In this document: one piece after another, positions 8,711-16,479 of the stretch
Layout of the letters: every line of letters starts with the position of its first letter
How positions within the stretch are numbered: the first letter of the stretch is position 1
NCBI GenBank assembly: GCA_000023185.1
Contig: CP001622.1
Span: 2,418,001-2,482,000 of the forward strand
DNA: 64,000 bases
Reading direction: 5' to 3'
Source: Rhizobium leguminosarum bv. trifolii WSM1325
GTDB lineage: Bacteria; Pseudomonadota; Alphaproteobacteria; Rhizobiales; Rhizobiaceae
Translations under genes and position numbers: made by a program
Notes under the pieces: generated by a model
The model's input: only the letters and a program-made list of their open reading frames with translations
What the model was told of the DNA's origin: nothing
Database searches by the model: none

Positions 8711-10156
8711 CTAACTTTTCTGGAATTTCCGATGGCCGGATACTTCGGCCCCCGCCTCCGCCGGCAATTGCAGGAAGCGCAGCGACGAGACGACGCCGAT
8801 CGCGCCGACCACGACGAAAGCCCAGCGGAAATCGGCAAGAACCGGATTGTCGGCGCCCCTGAGAGCCGAGCCGATGTTGAGCACGGCCGCCGCCACCGCC
8901 ACGCCGAGCAGCATCGATACCTGCTGCAGCATGCTCGACAGCGTCGAGGCCGAGCTTCGCTGCGCCGGGCCGATATCGGCGAAGGCCAACGTGTTCAAAG
9001 CGGTGAATTCCATCGAGCGCGACAGGCCGGCAAGGAAAAGCAGCGCGTGGATGAAAAATGGCGGCGTCTGCGGCGAGAGGAAACCGCAGCAGACGATCGA
9101 AAGCGCGGCGATCAGCCCGTTGACCCCAAGCACTGTGCGAAAGCCGAAGAAGCGCAGCAGCGGCGTCGTCACCGCCTTCATGCTGAAATTGCCGAGGAAA
9201 TAGACGAGCAGATAGGTGCCGGCGGCAATCGAGCTGAGGCCGAAGCCGAGCTGGAACAGCAGAGGCAGCAGGAACGGCGTCGCATTGATGGCCATCCGGC
9301 AGGCCGTGCCCGCCGACAGCGTCGACATCGAGAAGGTCTGGATGCGGAAGGCAGAAAGGTCGAGCAGCGGATTGTCGACGGCAAGGAAATGCCGCGTCGC
9401 CATGACAGACAGTACGATGCCCGCCGCCAGCATTGATAAGACGGGCAAAAGCCCGCCGTCCCATTTGACCGAGAGTTCGAGCGCGGCGAGCAGAAAGGTC
9501 AGTCCCGCAGCGCTGAGGACGAAGCCCAGGAGATCCAGCCGGCCCGGATTGGTCTCGCGCTGCTCCGGCACGAAACGCAGCACCAGCGTGATGCCGAGAA
9601 TGCCGATCGGGATGTTGATGAGGAAGTTCCAGTGCCAGCTGGCATAGGTGGTGATGAAGCCGCCGAGCACCGGGCCGATCACCGGCGCCGTCAGTGCCGG
9701 CCAGGTGATCAGCGCGATCGCCTGGACGAGTTCCGACTTGCGGGCATTTTTCAGTACGATGATGCGCCCGACCGGCGTCATCAGCGCACTGCCCGCCCCC
9801 TGGACGGCGCGCCACAGCACAAATTCCGCAAGGCTGCCGGACAGCCCGCAAAACAGCGAGGCGCCGGTAAAGACAGCGATCGACATCAGGAAGATGCGGC
9901 GTGCGCCGAACCGATCGCCAAGCCAGCCGGACAGCGGAATGAAAGCCGCCATCGTCAGCATGTAAACGGTGATGCCGATGCTCATCGACACCGGCTGCAC
10001 GCCGAAACTTGCCGCCATCTGCGGCAACGAGGTGGTAACGATCGTGCCGTCGAGGATCTGCATGAAGAAGGAAACGGCAACGACCAGCGCCACGATCTTC
10101 GCCTGGCGGCCGCTCGCCGCCTCTTGCCCATTCTCGCTCGTCTCAGCCGTGGTCAT
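8711..10156 (-). CDS. DHA2-family drug/proton antiporter (MFS)
   Basis: A 481-residue transporter with about fourteen hydrophobic segments, typical of the EmrB/QacA (DHA2) group. Visible motifs are ILDGTIVTTSLPQMA in helix 1, GWLGDRFGARRIF (motif A) and the antiporter motif C in APVIGPVLGGFI. It should export hydrophobic toxic compounds by exchange with protons. No membrane-fusion (EmrA-type) partner is adjacent, so it probably works alone across the inner membrane. The ATG at 10156 is preferred over 10306 because the extra 50 residues are arginine-rich and unlike the family; the ribosome site there is weak. It is divergent from the large sugar/DHA operon, across a 571-base gap. Confidence 0.88.
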   Translation of the reverse strand: MTTAETSENGQEAASGRQAKIVALVVAVSFFMQILDGTIVTTSLPQMAASFGVQPVSMSIGITVYMLTMAAFIPLSGWLGDRFGARRIFLMSIAVFTGASLFCGLSGSLAEFVLWRAVQGAGSALMTPVGRIIVLKNARKSELVQAIALITWPALTAPVIGPVLGGFITTYASWHWNFLINIPIGILGITLVLRFVPEQRETNPGRLDLLGFVLSAAGLTFLLAALELSVKWDGGLLPVLSMLAAGIVLSVMATRHFLAVDNPLLDLSAFRIQTFSMSTLSAGTACRMAINATPFLLPLLFQLGFGLSSIAAGTYLLVYFLGNFSMKAVTTPLLRFFGFRTVLGVNGLIAALSIVCCGFLSPQTPPFFIHALLFLAGLSRSMEFTALNTLAFADIGPAQRSSASTLSSMLQQVSMLLGVAVAAAVLNIGSALRGADNPVLADFRWAFVVVGAIGVVSSLRFLQLPAEAGAEVSGHRKFQKS

Positions 10157-10727
10157 CGATCTGCCAATAAAAATTCCGGATGACGCGGCAGGGAAACGGG
10201 AAGGAAGCCGATCGAAGATCTGACGCGCGGAGGTGCGCGGACTTGGAAAGCTGCGCACTGGCTGAATACGCCCGTTGCATCCGGCCGGAAAGGCTAAATC
10301 TCGCACTACGCAGGAATATTCCCGATGCAGCCGGATAGCTGGCCACTATCAATCCCAAGAAAGGATTCAAGAAAAAGGCCCCGCCGAAGCGAGGCCAAGC
10401 TTGATCCGCTCCGGGGAAAAACAGGAGCGGCGCGCAGTCCATACCGTGTGATCCATGTCGCAGCGAGGCCAGATGTCGCTGCATCGGTACGCTCGCCAAA
10501 GAATTTTTCGCGATCCGCCGGAAAAGATCGGCCCCCAAAACTATCCGCCCAGGTGGCGCGACACCTGTCGCATCGCAGCAACGATTGGCGCTTGCAATGT
10601 TTATAAAAATAGATATCACTAAACATATTGCTAAACATGATGATTGGGGAGTTCATGTGAGCATTCTCTGAAGTGGGTGAACATGCGACGCCGGCGGGGA
10701 GCCGGCCCTTAGTTCTGGGAGGAACTT
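10157..10727. other. 571-base intergenic region between DHA2 exporter and ABC/dha operon
   Basis: No convincing gene is seen; short frames here have no family resemblance or good ribosome sites. The part near 10360-10385 contains short GC-rich inverted repeats, and 10690-10712 holds a small hairpin (GCCGGC...GCCGGC) just before the ribosome site GGGAGGAAC of the binding-protein gene. The AT-rich stretch from about 10590 to 10650 is the likely promoter-operator of the operon and is listed separately. Confidence 0.6.
10592..10638 (+). promoter_or_regulatory. Probable promoter and operator of the ABC/dha operon
   Basis: A sigma-70-like pair, TTGCAA (10592-10597) and TATCAC (10614-10619), is spaced by 16 bases. 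It is followed at once by a direct repeat of CTAAACAT at 10619-10626 and 10631-10638, 12 bases apart, in the most AT-rich part of the gap. A repressor bound to the repeat would cover the transcription start. The assignment is by eye; no regulator gene of a known sugar family is adjacent. Confidence 0.4.
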
Positions 10728-12053
10728 ATGCAGAAAACATCGAAAGCCCTTTTCGGGCTGGCCACGGCATTTGTCATGTCGTCGGCATTGCCCAATCTCG
10801 CCAAAGCCGATGAACTGACCCTGTGCTGGGCCGCATGGGACCCCGCCAATGCGCTGGTCGAGCTCTCGAAGGATTTCACCGCCAAGACCGGCACGCAGAT
10901 GAAGTTCGAATTCGTTCCCTGGACGAGTTATGCCGATCGCTTCCTCAACGAGCTGAATTCGCACGGCAAGCTCTGCGACCTGATCATCGGCGACAGCCAG
11001 TGGATCGGCGGCTCGGCAGAGAACGGCCATTACGTCAAGCTCAACGACTTCTTCGACAAGGAAGGCATCAAGATGGATGACTTCGTGCCGGCGACGGTCG
11101 TCGGCTACTCGGAATGGCCGAAGAACACCCCGAACTACTGGGCGCTGCCCGCCATGGGCGACGTCGTCGGCTGGACCTACCGCAAGGACTGGTTCGAGAA
11201 GCCGGAACTGCAGAAGGAATTCAAGGAGAAATACGGCCACGATCTCGCAGCGCCGAAGACCTACGACGAACTGAAGCAGATCGCCGAGTTCTTCCAGAAG
11301 CGTGAGATCGACGGCAAGACCGTCTACGGCGCCTCGATCTATACCGAGCGCGGCTCCGAAGGCATCACCATGGGCGTCACCAACGTGCTCTACGACTGGG
11401 GCTTCCAGTACGAGAACCCGAAGAAGCCCTATGACATGGAAGGCTTCGTCAACTCGGCCGACGCGGTCAAGGGCCTCGAATTCTACAAGTCGCTCTATGA
11501 TTGCTGCACCCCGCCCGGCAGCTCCAACGTCTACATGGTCGAATCCGCCGACGCCTTCAAATCCGGCCAGGTCGCCATGCAGATGAACTTCGCCTTCACT
11601 TGGCCCGGCCTTTACAAGGACGAGAAGGTCGGCGGCGACAGGATCGGCTTCTTCCCCAATCCGGCTGAAAAGGCGCATTTCGCCCAGCTCGGCGGCCAGG
11701 GCATCTCGGTGGTCTCCTATTCCGACAAACGCGATGCCGCCCTGCAATACATCAAGTGGTTCGCACAGCCCGATGTACAGGCCAAATGGTGGGAACTCGG
11801 CGGTTTTTCCTGCCTGAACTCCGTCGTCAATGCGCCAGGCTTTGCCAAGAGCCAGCCCTATGCCCAGGCCTTCCTGGACTCGATGGCGATCGTCAAGGAT
11901 TTCTGGGCCGAGCCGAGCTACGCCTCGCTGCTGCAGGCCATGCAGAAGCGCGTCCATAATTACGTGGTCGCCGGCAACGGCACTGCCAAGGAAGCGCTCG
12001 ACGGTCTGGTGAAAGACTGGAGCGACGTCTTCAAGGACGACGGCAAGATCTGA
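10728..12053 (+). CDS. ABC transporter substrate-binding protein, carbohydrate type
   Basis: A 441-residue extracellular solute-binding protein (family 1, maltose-binding fold). The signal peptide ends near residue 27 (NLAKA then DELTLCWAAW), so the mature protein is periplasmic. It binds the substrate and delivers it to the two permeases encoded downstream. The ribosome site GGGAGGAAC precedes the ATG. The cargo cannot be read from the sequence. The operon ends in triose-kinase genes and has the gene content of rhizobial polyol importers such as the glycerol system GlpSTPQV, so a polyol, dihydroxyacetone or a tetrulose is likely. A GC-rich hairpin follows the stop codon, as is common when the binding protein must be made in excess. 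Confidence 0.88.
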   Translation: MQKTSKALFGLATAFVMSSALPNLAKADELTLCWAAWDPANALVELSKDFTAKTGTQMKFEFVPWTSYADRFLNELNSHGKLCDLIIGDSQWIGGSAENGHYVKLNDFFDKEGIKMDDFVPATVVGYSEWPKNTPNYWALPAMGDVVGWTYRKDWFEKPELQKEFKEKYGHDLAAPKTYDELKQIAEFFQKREIDGKTVYGASIYTERGSEGITMGVTNVLYDWGFQYENPKKPYDMEGFVNSADAVKGLEFYKSLYDCCTPPGSSNVYMVESADAFKSGQVAMQMNFAFTWPGLYKDEKVGGDRIGFFPNPAEKAHFAQLGGQGISVVSYSDKRDAALQYIKWFAQPDVQAKWWELGGFSCLNSVVNAPGFAKSQPYAQAFLDSMAIVKDFWAEPSYASLLQAMQKRVHNYVVAGNGTAKEALDGLVKDWSDVFKDDGKI

Positions 12054-12091
12054 CGCGTGTCATCCCTGATGCGTGCCATCCTCGACAGGAT

Positions 12092-12124
12092 GGCGGCCCG
12101 GATCGGCAGACGAGCCGGGCCGCC
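12092..12124 (+). promoter_or_regulatory. Intercistronic hairpin after the binding-protein gene
   Basis: A perfect 10-bp stem (GGCGGCCCGG at 12092-12101 with CCGGGCCGCC at 12115-12124) encloses a 13-base loop. It has no T tract. It sits 39 bases after the stop of the binding-protein gene and 52 bases before the permease start, where such stems usually protect the upstream mRNA or reduce read-through, giving more binding protein than permease. Its presence also argues against permease starts upstream of 12177. Confidence 0.6.
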
Positions 12125-12176
12125 AGATCTCTCATATCCTAATAGACCCCGTACCCCAAAAATACCAGGTGAAGAC

Positions 12177-13145
12177 TTGACCATTTCCCATTCCTCCATC
12201 GTCGAGAAGGCAGCCGATGCGACTGCGAGGGCAACGCCCTCCTCGGTCGCCCGGCGCGTCCGCGGCCTCTCCGACAGGGCGATCGCCTGGCTGTTTATTG
12301 CGCCTGCCATCACCCTGCTCTTGGCGATCAATATCTTCCCACTGCTTTGGGCGGTCTATCTCTCCTTTACCAATTACCGCGCCAACCGGCCGAATGCGCC
12401 GGTCCTGGGCGTCGGCCTTGGAAATTACCAGCGCGTTCTGAACGACCCCGATATCTGGCAAGCGATGCAGACTACCGCGCATTTCGTCTTCTGGACGATC
12501 GTATTGCAGACGGTGATCGGCTTCACGCTCGCCTACCTGATCGACCGCAAGTTTCGCGGCCATGCCTTCTGGACGACGATCATCCTGATCCCGATGATGC
12601 TGTCGCCCGCCGTCGTCGGCAATTTCTGGCGCTTCCTCTACGAGCCGCAGATCGGCCTCTTCGCCTATGCCGTGTCGATGGTGTCTGGCATCCCGACGTC
12701 GGATATCCAGATGCTCGGCAATGTCTCGCTGGCGCCCTGGGCGATTATCATCGTCGATACCTGGATGTGGACGCCCTATGTGATGCTGATCTGCCTAGCC
12801 GGGCTGCGCTCGATCCCCGACTATATCTATGAGGCGGCCGAGGTCGACCGCGCCTCGCCATGGCGCCAGTTCTGGTCGATCACCGTGCCGATGGCCCTGC
12901 CCTTCATCATGCTCGCCGTACTCTTCCGCGGCATCGAGAATTTCAAGATGTTCGACATGGTGACGCTGCTCACCGGCGGCGGGCCGGGCTCGGTCACTGA
13001 GGTCGCCTCGATCACGCTGAAACGCGCCGCCTTCGAAAGCTGGGCGACCGGCCGGGCCTCGGCTTTCGCCATCATCCTCTTCGTCGCGGTGTTCGGCCTC
13101 GCTAACATCTACGTCAAGGCATTGAACAAGGTGAAGCAACGATGA
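12177..13145 (+). CDS. ABC transporter permease 1, carbohydrate type
   Basis: A 322-residue inner-membrane permease of the MalF/UgpA class with six main hydrophobic segments. The ATPase-contact (EAA) loop is YEAAEVDRASPWRQFWSITVP near residue 240. It forms the channel with permease 2. The TTG start at 12177 follows GGTGAAG and fits the family's length; the longer frame from 12057 would translate through the intercistronic hairpin. The end overlaps the start of permease 2 by four bases (ATGA). Confidence 0.9.
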   Translation: MTISHSSIVEKAADATARATPSSVARRVRGLSDRAIAWLFIAPAITLLLAINIFPLLWAVYLSFTNYRANRPNAPVLGVGLGNYQRVLNDPDIWQAMQTTAHFVFWTIVLQTVIGFTLAYLIDRKFRGHAFWTTIILIPMMLSPAVVGNFWRFLYEPQIGLFAYAVSMVSGIPTSDIQMLGNVSLAPWAIIIVDTWMWTPYVMLICLAGLRSIPDYIYEAAEVDRASPWRQFWSITVPMALPFIMLAVLFRGIENFKMFDMVTLLTGGGPGSVTEVASITLKRAAFESWATGRASAFAIILFVAVFGLANIYVKALNKVKQR

Positions 13146-14095
13146 GCGCCGCCAACTCAGCCCATTCGGTTGTCGTACCGAGCCTGTCCAGCAAGCGCAT
13201 CGCCGGCACCATCGTCGTCCTCTACGCGCTGATCACCCTCATCCCGCTCGTCTGGATCTTCCTGACCAGCATCAAGTCGCCGCCGGATTCGATCAGCTAT
13301 CCCCCGAAGATCGTCTTTTCGCCATCGCTCGAAGGTTATTGCAATCTGTTCACCACGCGCACGCGGCAGACACCTGATTATATCGCCTCGCTGCCGGCAC
13401 CGGTCGGCACCTGCGATGAGGTGACGCGCAAGCGCAACATGGTGATAGCAGGCCCGTCAAACTTCCTGCCGCGCTTCATCAATTCGCTGGTGATCGCCTT
13501 CGGCTCCACCTTCCTCGCGGTCTTCCTCGGCACGCTCGCCGCCTATGGCTTTTCCCGCTTCAAGATCCCGCTCGCCGACGACCTGATGTTCTTCATCCTG
13601 TCGACGCGCATGATGCCGCCGATCGCCGTCGCCATCCCGATCTACCTGATGTATCGCGAGCTCGGCCTTTCGGACACGGCGCTCGGCATGATCCTGCTCT
13701 ACACCGCCGTCAACGTCTCGCTCGCCGTCTGGCTGCTCAAGGGTTTCATCGACGAAATCCCGCGCGAATATGAGGAAGCGGCGATGATCGACGGCTATAC
13801 CCGCCTGCAGGCTTTCCGCAAGGTCGTGCTGCCGCAGGCGACCACAGGAATTGCCGCCACCGCAATTTTCTGCCTGATCTTCGCCTGGAACGAATATGCC
13901 TTCGCCGCCCTTCTAACCTCGGGCGAGGCGCAGACCGCGCCGCCCTTCATCCCGACGATCATCGGCGAAGGCGGTCAGGACTGGCCGGCGGTTGCCGCCG
14001 GCACGACGATCTTCCTGATTCCGATCCTGGTCTTCACCATTCTCCTGCGCAAACAGCTGCTGCGCGGCATCACCTTCGGAGCCGTCCGCAAATGA
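13142..14095 (+). CDS. ABC transporter permease 2, carbohydrate type
   Basis: A 317-residue permease of the MalG/UgpE class. The EAA loop is EYEEAAMIDGYTRLQAFRKV near residue 215. A periplasmic insertion of about 60 residues after helix 1 carries two cysteines (GYCNLF and GTCDE), which could pair and is longer than in typical MalG proteins. The start overlaps the permease 1 stop, and the stop overlaps the start of the small membrane protein, so all three are translationally coupled. Confidence 0.9.
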   Translation: MSAANSAHSVVVPSLSSKRIAGTIVVLYALITLIPLVWIFLTSIKSPPDSISYPPKIVFSPSLEGYCNLFTTRTRQTPDYIASLPAPVGTCDEVTRKRNMVIAGPSNFLPRFINSLVIAFGSTFLAVFLGTLAAYGFSRFKIPLADDLMFFILSTRMMPPIAVAIPIYLMYRELGLSDTALGMILLYTAVNVSLAVWLLKGFIDEIPREYEEAAMIDGYTRLQAFRKVVLPQATTGIAATAIFCLIFAWNEYAFAALLTSGEAQTAPPFIPTIIGEGGQDWPAVAAGTTIFLIPILVFTILLRKQLLRGITFGAVRK

Positions 14096-14304
14096 GCCAC
14101 CTGATCGAAACACGCACCCCTGCCCGTCCGAAACGGTCGTTCTTCCTGCGCCGCGGCCCGATGGAGACCATCGCCACCGTGTTGATCGGGCTCGGCTTCC
14201 TGATGCTGTTCCAGCCCTTCCTGCTGGTGCTCTACACCTATTCGCTGGTCACCCTGCTTGCAGGCACCGTCATGTTCATCATCGTCTCGAAATTCCCGGA
14301 GTGA
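14092..14304 (+). CDS. Small two-helix membrane protein of the ABC operon
   Basis: A 70-residue protein with a basic N-terminus and two hydrophobic stretches (about residues 23-43 and 45-65). It starts inside the permease 2 stop codon and ends four bases before the first ATPase gene. Comparable small membrane proteins occur in rhizobial polyol ABC operons next to the permease genes, but a function is not established. Its placement between permease and ATPase suggests an accessory subunit of the transporter. It is unlikely to be spurious because coupling and codon use match its neighbours. Confidence 0.72.
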   Translation: MSHLIETRTPARPKRSFFLRRGPMETIATVLIGLGFLMLFQPFLLVLYTYSLVTLLAGTVMFIIVSKFPE

Positions 14305-14307
14305 ACC

Positions 14308-15405
14308 ATGGCGGATATCCGGATCGAAAATCTCCGCAAGGAATTCGGCAGCTTCGTCGCCGTCGAGGATTCGAGCTTCACCGTCCATGACGGCGAGTTC
14401 CTGGCACTGCTCGGTCCATCAGGCTGCGGCAAGACGACGACGCTTCGCATGATTGCCGGCCTCGAGCTGCCGTCGAGCGGCAAGATCTATCTCGACGGCG
14501 AGGATGTCACCTTCAACCGCGCCAGCGCCCGCGACATCGCCTTCGTCTTCCAACTCTTCGCGCTCTACCCGCATATGAACGTGCGTAAGAATATCGGCTT
14601 CCCGCTGCTGTCGCAGGGCATGCCCAAAGCCGAAATCCGTCAACGCGTCGAAGAGACCGCCCGCCTGCTGCAGATCGACCATATTCTCAACCGCTCGGTC
14701 TCGGGCCTTGCCGGCGGCGACCGGCAGCGCGTGGCGCTCGGCCGCGCCATCGTCCGGCGCCCGAAATGCTTCCTGATGGACGAGCCGCTCGGCACGCTCG
14801 ATGCCGAGTTCCGCGAGATCATGGTCCACGAGCTGCGAGAACTGCACAACCGCATCCATGCCACCACCGTCTACGTCACCCACGACCAGCACGAGGCGAT
14901 GGCGATGGCCGACAAGATCGCCGTCATGAACCATGGCGTCATCGAGCAGTTCGGCACGCCGCAGGAGATCTATGCCAAGCCGGCGACCATGTATGTCGCC
15001 GATTTCATCGGCTCGCCGCCGATGAACTTCATGCGCTTCACCTCGGGCCTGAAAAGCGGCGACAAGTCGATCCTGCTCGACGGCGTCGATGTCGCCGTTC
15101 CTGAGATCCACCAAGACATGGCCGAAAGCCAACTGGCGCTCGGCGTCCGGCCGGAGCATATCCGCTTCAGCGACGCCTCGGCGCTGCGCGGTGCCGTCTA
15201 TGGCAGCGAATATCTCGGCACTAACCAGGTCGTGGCTGTGGAAACCCAGGGCGGCCTGATCAAGGCCCGCGTTCCCGCCAATCGCAGCTTCCAGATCGGC
15301 GAAAGGGTCGGCCTCGAATTCAACCCGGCGAAACTCGCGCTCTTCGACTGCACATCGGGCCGTGCCGTACCGTCCTCGCTCTATCAGGAGACCCGGCATG
15401 GCTAA
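14308..15405 (+). CDS. ABC transporter ATPase 1 with altered signature motif
   Basis: A 365-residue MalK/UgpC-class ATPase: nucleotide-binding domain (residues about 1-235) plus a C-terminal TOBE-like domain. Walker A is GPSGCGKTTT, the Q loop FVFQLFALYPHM, Walker B CFLMDEPLGTLD and the H loop YVTHDQHEA. The ABC signature reads LAGGDRQR instead of LSGGQ, losing the serine that contacts the gamma phosphate, and the D loop is LGTLDAE. This hints that one of the two composite ATP sites in the heterodimer with ATPase 2 is weak. A two-ATPase arrangement is known for GlpS/GlpT. The ATG follows the small membrane protein by three bases. Confidence 0.9.
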   Translation: MADIRIENLRKEFGSFVAVEDSSFTVHDGEFLALLGPSGCGKTTTLRMIAGLELPSSGKIYLDGEDVTFNRASARDIAFVFQLFALYPHMNVRKNIGFPLLSQGMPKAEIRQRVEETARLLQIDHILNRSVSGLAGGDRQRVALGRAIVRRPKCFLMDEPLGTLDAEFREIMVHELRELHNRIHATTVYVTHDQHEAMAMADKIAVMNHGVIEQFGTPQEIYAKPATMYVADFIGSPPMNFMRFTSGLKSGDKSILLDGVDVAVPEIHQDMAESQLALGVRPEHIRFSDASALRGAVYGSEYLGTNQVVAVETQGGLIKARVPANRSFQIGERVGLEFNPAKLALFDCTSGRAVPSSLYQETRHG

Positions 15406-16426
15406 TGTCGTCCTCAGGAACCTCGCCAAGCGCTTCGGCGACACCCAGGCTTTGGCCGACCTCGATCTTTCGATCCGCGACGGCGAGTTCGTCGTGCTGC
15501 TCGGTCCCACAGGCGCCGGCAAGACCACGACGCTGCGGCTGATCGCCGGCCTCGAAAAGCCCGACAGCGGTGGCATCGAGATCGGCGGCCGCAATGTCGC
15601 CGCCGAAGCGCCCGCCGAACGCGACGTCGCCTTCGTCTTCCAGCAATATTCGCTCTATCCGCATATGACGGTTTACGAGAACCTCGCCTTCCCGCTGAAG
15701 GCGCCGGTCCGCAAACTCAGCACTGCGGAGATCGACCGGCGCGTGCGCGAAGTCGCGCGCATGGTCCGGATCGACCACAAGCTGGAGAACCGCTCTACCA
15801 GGCTTTCCGGCGGCGAGATGCAGCGTGTCGCGATCGGCCGGGCGCTGGTGCGCCGGCCGGCGATCTACCTGATGGACGAGCCGCTGTCCTCGCTCGACGC
15901 CAAGCTGCGCGCCGAACTGCGCCTGGAGCTCAAGCGTATCCAGAAGGAACTGGGCTCGACTTTACTCTATGTCACCCACGACCAGGTGGAAGCCATGACC
16001 ATGGCCGACCGCATCGGCATCGTCGCCGAGGGACGGCTGATGCAAGTGGGAACGCCGCGCGAAATCTACGGCAATCCCGCCAACCTGCATGTCGCCGCCC
16101 GCCTCGGCCAGCCGCATATCAACCTTCTGCCGGCGGACCTGCTCCCGGGCGGTCAGCCGCCGGCCGGCACGAAAACCGTCGGCGCCCGCACCGAACATCT
16201 TGATATCGTCGTCGGCAAAGATGCCAACGCCGAGATCGACTGGATCGAACATCTGGGCGACCAGAACCATCTGCACATCAGGGTCCGCGATCCCAGGCAG
16301 GCCGCGCGGGAACACAAGCTCGTCACACTTGCGGATCCATATCTGGCGATTGCGCCGGGCGACCGGATCAGCCTGACGCTACGTGATCCGCTTTATTTCG
16401 ATGTGGCTGGACAGCGCCTGTCCTGA
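15398..16426 (+). CDS. ABC transporter ATPase 2, canonical
   Basis: A 342-residue MalK/UgpC-class ATPase. All motifs are standard: Walker A GPTGAGKTTT, Q loop FVFQQYSLYPHM, signature RLSGGEMQR, Walker B IYLMDEPLSSLDAK and H loop YVTHDQVEA. A C-terminal regulatory beta domain follows from about residue 235. The start is the ATG at 15398, behind CAGGAG and overlapping the ATPase 1 stop by eight bases; an earlier in-frame ATG at 15362 lacks a ribosome site. It is predicted to pair with ATPase 1. Confidence 0.92.
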   Translation: MANVVLRNLAKRFGDTQALADLDLSIRDGEFVVLLGPTGAGKTTTLRLIAGLEKPDSGGIEIGGRNVAAEAPAERDVAFVFQQYSLYPHMTVYENLAFPLKAPVRKLSTAEIDRRVREVARMVRIDHKLENRSTRLSGGEMQRVAIGRALVRRPAIYLMDEPLSSLDAKLRAELRLELKRIQKELGSTLLYVTHDQVEAMTMADRIGIVAEGRLMQVGTPREIYGNPANLHVAARLGQPHINLLPADLLPGGQPPAGTKTVGARTEHLDIVVGKDANAEIDWIEHLGDQNHLHIRVRDPRQAAREHKLVTLADPYLAIAPGDRISLTLRDPLYFDVAGQRLS

Positions 16427-16479
16427 CCGGCAAACAGACTTGATGATGGCATGAAAAACAAACAGACGGGTCTCAATCG

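Noticed and set aside
10653-11957. A 434-residue minus-strand open frame
   Set aside because: It is antisense to the periplasmic binding-protein gene, which has a signal peptide and ribosome site.
14419-15594. A 391-residue minus-strand open frame
   Set aside because: It lies antisense to two ABC ATPase genes with complete motifs; composition is typical of a shadow.
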